19,022 nucleotides of DNA from DASPXY01 sp038227745. GTDB lineage: Bacteria > Planctomycetota > Planctomycetia > Gemmatales > Gemmataceae. The position numbers and the translations under genes were made by a program. Where the stretch lies: NCBI GenBank assembly GCA_038227745.1, contig JBBRPS010000082.1, positions 1-19,022 on the forward strand, given 5' to 3'. A model generated the notes under the pieces. It made no database searches, had not been told where the DNA came from, and saw nothing but the letters and a program-made list of their open reading frames with translations. This document shows, one piece after another, positions 7,199 through 12,942 of this stretch (the stretch's first letter is position 1; each line of letters begins with the position of its first letter).

Positions 7199-7325
7199 CC
7201 GCCTGCTCGGCGGCGAACTTCTCGGCGAACGTGGGGACCGTGCCGCGGAGCGTCACGTCCCCGTTGTTGACCGAGACTCCGATCTCGGTCGCCGTGACAC
7301 ACGGCTCCCACTTCAGCTCTTCCGG
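7199..7325 (-). pseudogene. BON-domain protein fragment
   Basis: On the minus strand this encodes ELKWEPCVTATEIGVSVNNG, then DVTLRGTVPTFAEKFAAEQA. That is the core of a BON domain (OsmY/secretin-associated family), which typically reads 'LxWEPxV..xxIxVxVxxGxVTLxGxVxxxxEkxaAExA'. BON domains bind phospholipids or other envelope components. Before and after the domain the frame continues into unrelated or repeat-like sequence (a proline-rich stretch upstream, then GGGGASIILS), and no proper start or stop is seen. It is probably the broken remnant of a BON-domain gene. Confidence 0.6.
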
Positions 7326-7470
7326 GCCTGGACCTGGAAGGGGTTCCACGCCTTTGGCAAGCGGGCTGAAAAACCTACACTGGAAAGCCCGGACCCCTCT
7401 CCCTTCCTGGGAGAACGGGGCAAACGTCATCGCCCACTCCGTTGCCGGTCCCTGGCAGTGGGGCCGGGGG

Positions 7471-7574
7471 TATTACTCCGGCAGGAAAGCTCCTCACGGT
7501 AGCCCGCCGCTCCGCGGCGGGGATCCGCCGTGGAGCGGCGGGCTACCGTAAGGAGCTTTCCTGCCGGAGTAATA
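7471..7574. repeat. 50-bp palindromic hairpin with 4-base loop
   Basis: Arms 7471-7520 and 7525-7574 are reverse complements with only two mismatches over 50 positions, around the loop ggat. The outer end reads tattactccggcaggaaag and the inner part tagcccgccgctccg. It lies 32 bases beyond the 3' end of csrA, read on the minus strand. There is no T-tract in either direction, so termination is not its obvious role. Confidence 0.95.
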
Positions 7575-7606
7575 ACGCACGGGCAAAGCTGGCTGAACCT
7601 GTATGC

Positions 7607-7825
7607 TCAGGGCAACTCGGCGTCAGGAGACAGTGCTTTCGCTTCGCCGTTCTTGCTTGGCGACGAGTGGAAGCGGGACATGGTCAGTTCCTCGCGGAGC
7701 ACTTTGACCTCCGCAGGAGCGTCGATCCCCAAGCGGATGCGGCCGTTGGCGGCTTGCACCACGGTGACCCGAATGGACTCACTGATGAGGATGCTTTCGC
7801 CGACTTTTCGAGAAAGGACTAGCAT
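7607..7825 (-). CDS. csrA: CsrA/RsmA translational regulator
   Basis: A 72-residue homologue of CsrA, the small homodimeric RNA-binding protein that represses or stabilises mRNAs by binding GGA motifs near ribosome sites. All hallmarks are present: MLVLSRKVGESILI at the N-terminus, RIRLGIDAP in the middle and VKVLREEL, with the RNA-contact arginine, at residues 41-48. A 24-residue tail (MSRFHSSPSKNGEAKALSPD...) follows the core. The ATG at 7825 is chosen because the family starts with MLVLSRK and ggaggga lies six bases upstream. Two CATGGAGGG sites in its leader (7833-7841 and 7863-7871) look like CsrA-binding sites and suggest autoregulation. It lies downstream of the response regulator and kinase genes in the same direction, but 302 bases and a hairpin separate it from them. 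No fliW is seen. Confidence 0.93.
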   Translation of the reverse strand: MLVLSRKVGESILISESIRVTVVQAANGRIRLGIDAPAEVKVLREELTMSRFHSSPSKNGEAKALSPDAELP

Positions 7826-7832
7826 GATCGAT

Positions 7833-7871
7833 CCCTCCATGATGTTGCTGGCAGCCACCGGCCCCTCCATG
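7833..7871 (-). promoter_or_regulatory. pair of putative CsrA-binding sites at the csrA start
   Basis: Read on the minus strand, CATGGAGGG occurs at 7871-7863 and again at 7841-7833, each preceded by a T, 30 bases apart. Both fit the known CsrA consensus core CAnGGAnG. The second contains the Shine-Dalgarno sequence of csrA. CsrA dimers often bridge two such sites to block initiation, so negative autoregulation is likely; this is an inference. Confidence 0.5.
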
Positions 7872-8067
7872 ACGTTGGTAGGGTGCAATTTCCCGTTGCC
7901 GGTTGCCAGTAGGCCTTGAGTCCTGCTGTTCTGGGACTGCGGCAATTCTACCGAGGTGCGGACACGGGGCGGTATCAGGGTAGTTACTGGAAATCAGGCT
8001 TGACATGAGGGAAAAGCGAGCGGCGCTTGTCAGGGTAATCCCTGAACCGAGGCGATTTGTCAGGAAC

Positions 8068-8109
8068 CCCCCCCTCGCCCCCCCTTACCAACGGGGGGGC
8101 GAGGGGGGG
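8068..8109. repeat. 17-bp G/C-block palindrome after the response regulator
   Basis: Arms 8068-8084 (seven C, tcg, seven C) and 8093-8109 are perfect reverse complements with an 8-base loop (ttaccaac). It begins 18 bases after the response-regulator stop on the minus strand. It may act as a transcript-end or decay barrier between that gene and csrA, but no U-tract follows. Confidence 0.85.
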
Positions 8110-8127
8110 TGAAGGCGACGCCGACGG

Positions 8128-8805
8128 CTATCCGGGCGAGGAGGGGCCTGGGTCGAGGAGACCCATCTCCAAGGCGTAGCGGGTGAGGTCGGCCCGGCTG
8201 CGCGAACCGAGTTTGTCCGCGAGGCGCGCGCGGTAGGTCTCAATGGTCTTGACGCTGAGGCACAACTGGGTGCCGACCTCCTTGTTGGTATACCCCTGGG
8301 CCAGGAGTTTGAGCACCTCCTGCTCACGTGAGCTCAGGAGTTTGTCGGGCGCACGCGGTGGCACGGCTGTAACAGCCGTGCCACCCAGGACTTGATGAGT
8401 CCCCCTGTCGCTGAGGGTTATCGTCACAAAGGTGCGACCCTGGGCGATGGAGCGGATCGCGGCGAGCAATTCGGCTTCGACCGCCGACTTGACGACGTAC
8501 CCCGATGCGCCGGCGGCGAGCGCCGCGCGCAGATACGAGGGGTCCTCGTGCATGGTCAGGACCAGCACCCGCGTCTGCGGGCATGCTTGCCGGAGACCTT
8601 CCAGGGTCTTGAGGCCGCCACCCCCCGGCATGGTGAGGTCGAGCGTCAGCACATCCGGGTTGGCCTGGCGGGCTTGGCGCAAGGCTTCATGCCCATCGGC
8701 GGCTTCGCCCACGACTTCCATGTCCGGCTGGTCGTTGATGAGCAGCCGGAGTCCGGCCCGGAGGATGGCATGGTCATCGGCGATCAGGACGCGAATCTTC
8801 GCCAT
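8128..8805 (-). CDS. NarL/FixJ-type response regulator
   Basis: A 225-residue DNA-binding response regulator. The receiver domain (about 1-122) has the acidic pair D10/D11, the phospho-acceptor D56 in LTLDLTMPG, T84 in VLTMHE and K106 in YVVKSA. A LuxR-type helix-turn-helix follows (about 155-216): LSSREQEVLKLLAQGYTNKE, then VGTQLCLSVKTIETYRARLA. It overlaps the upstream kinase gene by 32 bases, so the two are a cognate, translationally coupled pair. The linker is odd: codons 141-150 (GGTAVTAVPP) are a 29-base perfect DNA palindrome (8357-8385), apparently inserted in frame between the domains. The ATG at 8805 follows ggaggag and begins the family's N-terminus. Its target genes are unknown. 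Confidence 0.93.
   Translation of the reverse strand: MAKIRVLIADDHAILRAGLRLLINDQPDMEVVGEAADGHEALRQARQANPDVLTLDLTMPGGGGLKTLEGLRQACPQTRVLVLTMHEDPSYLRAALAAGASGYVVKSAVEAELLAAIRSIAQGRTFVTITLSDRGTHQVLGGTAVTAVPPRAPDKLLSSREQEVLKLLAQGYTNKEVGTQLCLSVKTIETYRARLADKLGSRSRADLTRYALEMGLLDPGPSSPG
8357..8385. repeat. 14-bp palindrome inside the response-regulator linker
   Basis: Arms 8357-8370 and 8372-8385 (ggtggcacggctgt and its exact complement) surround a single A. It encodes GGTAVTAVPP between the receiver and DNA-binding domains, a place that tolerates insertions. Confidence 0.85.
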
Positions 8806-10231
8806 GGTTCTCCTCCTTGAGGGGGATGTACACGTGGACCGTAGTGCCGCTTCCCAGCCGCGACTCGAGCGTGACGTAGCCGTTCAGAAGGACGGCCCGT
8901 TCGCGGATGTCGAGCAGGCCCAGACCTTTGCTGGCGGACGCCCAGCCAGGCGCCTGGAGCAGAGCATCGCTGTCGAACCCACGCCCGTCGTCTTCCACCG
9001 TCAAATGTACGCCCGACGAGCCGCCCAGCTCGCGCCGGACCACGAGGCTGACCGCCTTCGCCGCCGCGTGCTTCAGGACATTCGTGAGCGTCTCCTGGGC
9101 GATGCGGTACAAAGCCGTCTCCACTTCTGCCGGCAGACGGGATTGCCCAGCCAAGGCCAGGTCCGGGGCGTACACATCGACCGCGATGCCGTGCGTATGG
9201 GTGTAATCGGCCGCGTAATGCTCCAGGACTGCCAAAAGGCCCAGATCGTCCAGAACGGTCGGGCGCAAGCCCCGGGCGATCCTCCGGACCTCATCCAGGA
9301 GCGCGGCGGTGATGCCGCGGAGTTCCCCCAGCCGCGCGCGGGCTTCCTCAAACCTAGGCGCCTCTGCCGCCGCACGCAGCCCAAGGAGCAACGACGTGAG
9401 GGATTGGCCGATGCCGTCGTGGAGGTCCCGCGAAATCCGGCCCTGCTCCTCTTCCCGTGCCGACATGACCTGTTTGAGGAGCCGGGCGCGGCCCTCGTTG
9501 GCTTCCGCCGTGCGTTCCTGCCCTCGTCTTTCTGCTGCCAGGATCGTGTGATAGCGCGTCTGGAGGAACGTCTGGCCCAGGGTCGCCAGCAGGTCGGCAT
9601 ACACTTCCAGGGTGGCCCGCTTGACAGGATGTTCCAGGCGCGCCATCTGCCAGACCGGTGCCAGTGAGAGACCGAGCTGCTTGGCCACTTGCTCCAACGG
9701 CAGTTGTTCGGGATACTGGTCAAACACTTGGCCCGCGACTAGCGCCCCCAAGGGATGTGCGCCCAGCACCAGCGGCACGGCGAAATGCACCAGCCCCGTT
9801 CGGTCGCGCGTCACAACAAAGCCGCTTTTGGCCAAGGCGTCGGCAACGCAGTTACAGGGCTTGAGCGGCGCCAGGGAGAAGGGACACCCGGCCCCCCGCC
9901 CCTCGTTCCCAAACTGGAGTTTGGGAACGAGGGGCGGGGACGCCTTGGCGTGCAAGAGACTCCACGTCGGTCGGGGGTTGATGGTCTCCCCGATCGGGCG
10001 ACCGGCCGCATCGGCGAGTGCGACCGCGAGGTTCGTGGCGCGGGCGTACTTTGCCAGCCCGTCCTGCCAGAGCGCCGGGTCCAAGAGGTCCGCACGGAAG
10101 GCCGGCGGCAGTTCAACGCCGATCGGCTGCGCAGCGGGCTCCCCCTCACCCAACCCTCTCCCCTGGGGAGAGAGGGCAGGGTGAGGGGGCTTGCGGTTGT
10201 GCTCCAGCACACGATGCTCCGGGAGGGGCAT
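8774..10231 (-). CDS. PocR-domain sensor histidine kinase (NarX/DegS-type)
   Basis: A 485-residue soluble histidine kinase; no membrane helix is visible. Residues about 45-195 match a PocR sensory domain (LWQDGLAKYARATNLAVALA, a C-x-C at 126-128, then GLVHFAVPLVLGAHPLGALV and AGQVFDQYPE), a ligand-binding fold first described in a propanediol regulator. A linking helix follows (about 200-255). The HisKA_3 dimerisation/phospho-acceptor domain has REEEQGRISRDLHDGIGQSL with H271. The ATPase domain (365-470) has N384 in TLTNVLKH, DDGRGF (414-419) and GLGLLDIRERA. It overlaps its response regulator by 32 bases. The ATG at 10231 follows ggaaaggaa. Two palindromic repeats are embedded: codons 15-31, and codons 98-113, which interrupt the PocR domain. 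Ligand unknown. Its activity may be affected by the PocR insertion. Confidence 0.9.
   Translation of the reverse strand: MPLPEHRVLEHNRKPPHPALSPQGRGLGEGEPAAQPIGVELPPAFRADLLDPALWQDGLAKYARATNLAVALADAAGRPIGETINPRPTWSLLHAKASPPLVPKLQFGNEGRGAGCPFSLAPLKPCNCVADALAKSGFVVTRDRTGLVHFAVPLVLGAHPLGALVAGQVFDQYPEQLPLEQVAKQLGLSLAPVWQMARLEHPVKRATLEVYADLLATLGQTFLQTRYHTILAAERRGQERTAEANEGRARLLKQVMSAREEEQGRISRDLHDGIGQSLTSLLLGLRAAAEAPRFEEARARLGELRGITAALLDEVRRIARGLRPTVLDDLGLLAVLEHYAADYTHTHGIAVDVYAPDLALAGQSRLPAEVETALYRIAQETLTNVLKHAAAKAVSLVVRRELGGSSGVHLTVEDDGRGFDSDALLQAPGWASASKGLGLLDIRERAVLLNGYVTLESRLGSGTTVHVYIPLKEENHGEDSRPDRR
9894..9939. repeat. 22-bp perfect palindrome inside the PocR domain
   Basis: Arms 9894-9915 and 9918-9939 are exact reverse complements around gg; the arm contains cctcgttcccaaact. 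In the kinase frame it encodes SPPLVPKLQFGNEGRG (residues 98-113). Peptides of the type LVPKLxxGNE recur, to my knowledge, in many bacterial proteins as translated palindromic repeats, which supports an inserted element. Confidence 0.9.
10141..10189. repeat. imperfect palindrome in the kinase N-terminus
   Basis: ccccctcaccc (10141-10151) pairs with gggtgaggggg (10179-10189), and the inner ccctc...tcccc pairs with gggga...gaggg. The kinase frame reads PHPALSPQGRGLGEG through it (residues 16-30). Peptides like HPALSPxGRG are a familiar signature of interspersed repeats translated in bacterial proteins. Confidence 0.75.
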
Positions 10232-10795
10232 GGCTTCCTTTCCGTGTTGCAGGCCAAGCCAGAAGGCTGCTACCGCCTTGCCCGATCATGAACTCGCGGG
10301 TGCTAAACTGATGTTCGCTGCCCCGCGCCTTGGCCACGGTGATGGCGCACGACCGTACGTCCGGGGCCAAGGCTGGCGAGTTATTTCATTGTACCCCCCA
10401 CACAAACCGTTGGCGAATTTGGGGACTACCAAATCGCCCCGGTTGCGTGCAAACCGTGTCCTGCACCCAGGTTGCGTCTTACACAAAAATGCTCTTGCAA
10501 TAATGGGTGCCTTTGGATAGTTTGACCTTAATCACAGATTCGGCCACCCTGGCCAGGCGTCCGGCGGTGGCGGCAGCAACCGCTTGTGGCGACAGGGCTT
10601 GCGCCGTAACTAGCCAGGGGTCCACTGCCAAGGTGGCCGAAACGATGATCGAGGCCCCAAAGTTGCCTCGCAATTTTTTCGGTCCGTACTGTAGCCACCC
10701 GGGAAAAGTTGTGAGGTCTTAGCGCCCCTCACGGTTGAGGGAACCGCTCCTCCATGAGCGGCCGTTGCACAGGCACCAGGAAAGGAGACCCGCGC
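10232..10795. other. divergent intergenic region between kinase and CsrA-receiver genes
   Basis: About 560 bases hold the 5' regions of both divergent genes and the second copy of the 25-base repeat (10634-10658). Near the plus-strand gene two alternative small hairpins can form: ccctca/tgaggg (10726-10731 with 10736-10741) and cgctc/gagcg (about 10745-10760). A minus-strand TACAAT box near 10392 has no good -35 partner. A minus-strand open frame (10479-10673) is present, but nothing supports it as a gene. No firm promoter was identified. Confidence 0.5.
10634..10658. repeat. 25-base sequence also present at 7166-7190 (copy 2)
   Basis: It matches copy 1 at 24 of 25 positions in the same orientation, in the region upstream of the CsrA-receiver gene. 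An A/T-rich stretch (aattttttc) follows about 14 bases later. Confidence 0.75.
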
Positions 10796-11626
10796 ATGCT
10801 CGTCCTCTCACGCAAATTGCACGAGAAGATTCTGGTCCCCGATTTCCAGACCACCGTCGAGGTTGTGGCCATCAAATCCGGCGTGGTGCGCCTCGGCATT
10901 GTTGCACTTCCCAACGTGAAAGTCTTACGCGAAGAATTGCAAGCTCGGGCTGCGGAACGGGGAGCAGTCCCGATGCCGCCCGACGATCGTGCCATCAGGC
11001 CCAATTCCCGGGAGTTCAGGCACTTCCTGCGTGGCCAATTTAATGCCACCGGGCTCGCCTTGGAGTTGTTGCATCAGCAGTTGCTGGCAGGGCAATCTCA
11101 ACACGCGCAAGCGACCCTGACCAAGCTTGGCGAAGACTTTGAGTTGCTCCGCGAACGCCTGGAAAGCGCAGGAGAGAAAGCGGTGCCGCAGCCGGCCAAG
11201 CAGCCGCGCAAGGTACGAAAGGCCTTGCTGGTCGAGGACAACCAGAACGAGCGGGAACTTCTGGCCGGCTTGCTCCGCATGGCCGGCGTGGACGTGGATA
11301 CAGCCGGAGACGGCGCCGATGCGCTCGACTACTTGCGGACCAAAGGCCGGCCCGACGTGATGCTGCTGGACATGGCTATGCCCCGTTGCGACGGCCCGAC
11401 CACCGTCTGCGCCATTCGCCAGGACCCGGCCTTCGCCAGGCTAAAAATCTTCGCGGTCACGGGGCATTCTCCGGACGAGTTTCCTGTCGAAATCGGTCCG
11501 GCGGGGATCAATGGATGGTTCTGCAAACCGATCGATCCGCAAGGGTTGGTCCGCGATTTGACCCGGGAGCTGGACAGTCCCTTGAACGGCCTTGAACCGG
11601 CCACGGTCGATGACAACTTCGTGTGA
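10796..11626 (+). CDS. CsrA domain fused to a response-regulator receiver domain
   Basis: A 276-residue two-domain protein. Residues 1-55 are a CsrA/RsmA RNA-binding domain: MLVLSRKLHEKILVPDF, VVRLGIVALP and VKVLREEL with the RNA-contact R45. The usual VGE of the first turn is replaced by LHE. Residues about 71-128 form a helical segment (EFRHFLRGQFNATGLALELL, LTKLGEDFELLRERLES) that resembles a dimerisation helix pair. Residues 142-258 are a complete receiver domain: E147/D148, phospho-acceptor D192 in VMLLDMAMP, T222 in FAVTGHS and K244 in FCKPID. There is no DNA-binding domain, so the natural output would be RNA binding by the CsrA part, tuned by phosphorylation (inference). The ATG at 10796 is chosen because aaaggag lies eight bases upstream and CsrA starts there. 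It is divergent from the kinase-regulator pair, which may supply the phosphate. A terminator follows at 11697. Confidence 0.93.
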   Translation: MLVLSRKLHEKILVPDFQTTVEVVAIKSGVVRLGIVALPNVKVLREELQARAAERGAVPMPPDDRAIRPNSREFRHFLRGQFNATGLALELLHQQLLAGQSQHAQATLTKLGEDFELLRERLESAGEKAVPQPAKQPRKVRKALLVEDNQNERELLAGLLRMAGVDVDTAGDGADALDYLRTKGRPDVMLLDMAMPRCDGPTTVCAIRQDPAFARLKIFAVTGHSPDEFPVEIGPAGINGWFCKPIDPQGLVRDLTRELDSPLNGLEPATVDDNFV

Positions 11627-11696
11627 TGCCCATAACCACGGTTACCGGACCGTGGACCCATTGAAGTAGCGTGATCCTCGCAGCCCGAATCACGGC

Positions 11697-11733
11697 AAGC
11701 CCTGAAACCCACCGCTGGTTTCAGGGCTTTTTT
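11697..11733 (+). terminator. strong intrinsic terminator after the CsrA-receiver gene
   Basis: aagccctgaaacc (11697-11709) pairs perfectly with ggtttcagggctt (11717-11729) around a 7-base loop, followed by a T-run ending at 11733. It separates this gene from the DAHP synthase gene. It lies about 70 bases after the stop; a small ccacgg/ccgtgg hairpin lies between. Confidence 0.85.
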
Positions 11734-11830
11734 ATTCCGCCCTCGTCCCCCGTGCGTTATCCCCGCGGCGCCCTTCCGGTTGATAGGTCGGGGCCGCGGA
11801 CAAGCCGAACCCTCTGTGAAGGAGCCCTCC

Positions 11831-12844
11831 ATGATCGTCGTCATGAAGCACGGCGCCGCCCAACCGCAGGTCGATGCCGTCGTCGAGCGCATCGGCCAAT
11901 TTGGCCTGCGCAGCCACATCATCGTCGGGGTCGAGTGTACCGTCGTGGCCGCCCTCGGCGAGAAGCGCGACGGCGCCAAGCAGGCGCTGGAGACGCTGGA
12001 AGGAGTGGACAAGGTGGTGCCGATCCTCGCGCCCTACAAGATGGCCAGCACCGAGGTCAAGAAGGAGCGCACCGAGGTGGAGGCGCACGGCTTCAAGGTG
12101 GGCGGGACGCGCATCGGCGTGATCGCCGGCCCCTGCTCGGTCGAGAGCCGCGAGCAGATCCTCGACATCGCAAGGCAGGTCAAGGAGGGCGGTGCGACGG
12201 CCCTGCGCGGCGGGGCGTTCAAGCCGCGCACCAGCCCGTACAGCTTCCAGGGCCTGAAGGAGAAGGGCCTGCAACTGCTCGCCGAGGCACGCGAGCAGAC
12301 GGGGCTGGCGGTCGTCACGGAGGTGATGGCGCCGGAGCAGGTGGCGCTGGTGGCGAACTACGCCGACGTGCTGCAGGTGGGGGCGCGGAACATGCAGAAC
12401 TACCCGCTGCTGGAGGCGGTCGGCGAGAGCGGCCTGCCGGTGCTGCTCAAGCGCGGGCCGGCGGCGACGATGGACGAGTTCCTGCTGGCGGCGGAGTACG
12501 TGCTCAAGACGGGCAACACGAAGGTGATGCTGTGCGAGCGCGGCATCCGCACGTTCGAGGACCACACGCGCTTCACGCTGCCGCTGGCGACGGTGCCGTA
12601 CCTGCACCAGAAGACACACCTGCCCGTGGTCGTCGACCCGAGCCACGGCACCGGCAAGGCGAGCCTGGTGGCGACGATGGCGCGGGCGGCGGTGGCGGCG
12701 GGGGCGGACGGGCTGATGATCGAGGTGCATCCGGACCCGGGCCAGGCGCTGAGCGACGGTTTTCAGGCGCTGACGCTGCCGGCGTTCCGGCAGCTGATGG
12801 CGGAGTGCCGCAAGGTGGCGGCGGCGGTGGGGCGTGAGATGTAG
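11831..12844 (+). CDS. aroF: 3-deoxy-7-phosphoheptulonate (DAHP) synthase
   Basis: A 337-residue enzyme of the shikimate pathway. It condenses phosphoenolpyruvate with erythrose 4-phosphate to give DAHP, the first step to Phe, Tyr and Trp. Residues 1-70 form the ferredoxin-like N-terminal domain of type I-beta enzymes (as in Thermotoga), which mediates feedback inhibition in some members. The barrel follows with GPCSVES (100-106), RGGAFKPRTSPYSFQG, LLKRGPAAT, CERGIRTFED, DPSHGTGK and MIEVHPDP. The expected metal ligands C102, H272, E298 and D309 are all there. The ATG at 11831 follows gaaggag; an upstream ATG at 11780 lacks such a site. It stands alone between two intrinsic terminators, so it is a single-gene transcript. 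Confidence 0.95.
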   Translation: MIVVMKHGAAQPQVDAVVERIGQFGLRSHIIVGVECTVVAALGEKRDGAKQALETLEGVDKVVPILAPYKMASTEVKKERTEVEAHGFKVGGTRIGVIAGPCSVESREQILDIARQVKEGGATALRGGAFKPRTSPYSFQGLKEKGLQLLAEAREQTGLAVVTEVMAPEQVALVANYADVLQVGARNMQNYPLLEAVGESGLPVLLKRGPAATMDEFLLAAEYVLKTGNTKVMLCERGIRTFEDHTRFTLPLATVPYLHQKTHLPVVVDPSHGTGKASLVATMARAAVAAGADGLMIEVHPDPGQALSDGFQALTLPAFRQLMAECRKVAAAVGREM

Positions 12845-12863
12845 GAGTCAGGAGTCAGGAAGA

Positions 12864-12894
12864 AAGCCCACGGGCCGCGGCCCGTGGGCTTTTT
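12864..12894 (+). terminator. intrinsic terminator of the DAHP synthase gene
   Basis: aagcccacgggcc (12864-12876) and ggcccgtgggctt (12879-12891) pair perfectly around two bases, followed by a T-run to 12894. It starts 20 bases after the stop. The preceding A-run (12863-12865) is too short to make it a good terminator for the convergent minus-strand gene. Confidence 0.88.
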
Positions 12895-12942
12895 CGATGC
12901 GGACTCGGAGTACCGGAATTGCCATTCAACCTCGGTCTTCGT

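Larger units (their letters stand above)
6767..7606. other. gene-debris region
   Basis: About 840 bases between the sigma factor and csrA genes contain no complete gene. Recognisable pieces are an IS4-type transposase fragment (about 6829-7063), an imperfect palindrome (7054-7111), a 25-base sequence repeated at 10634 (7166-7190), a BON-domain fragment (about 7199-7325) and a 50-bp hairpin (7471-7574). The translated pieces join in unnatural ways, as expected for decayed sequence invaded by repeats. Confidence 0.65.
7826..8127 (-). other. csrA leader/intergenic region
   Basis: This 302-base gap between the response regulator and csrA holds two CsrA-type GGA sites near the csrA start, a 6-bp hairpin (tcagggtaatccctga, 8030-8045) and a 17-bp palindrome (8068-8109). 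The string cctgac recurs around the hairpin. I could not settle on a promoter; a TTGACA-like box at about 8000 points in the plus direction and lacks a -10 partner. Confidence 0.5.

Noticed and set aside
10479..10673. A 64-codon minus-strand frame in the divergent intergenic region.
   Set aside because: It contains the 25-base repeat, has no ribosome site and no family features; the region more likely holds regulatory sequence.
11732..12730. A 332-codon minus-strand open frame opposite DAHP synthase.
   Set aside because: His/Arg/Leu-rich shadow of a conserved enzyme gene.
12844..12860. Short tandem ggagtca repeat after the DAHP synthase stop.
   Set aside because: Only two and a half units of seven bases; too short to mean anything.
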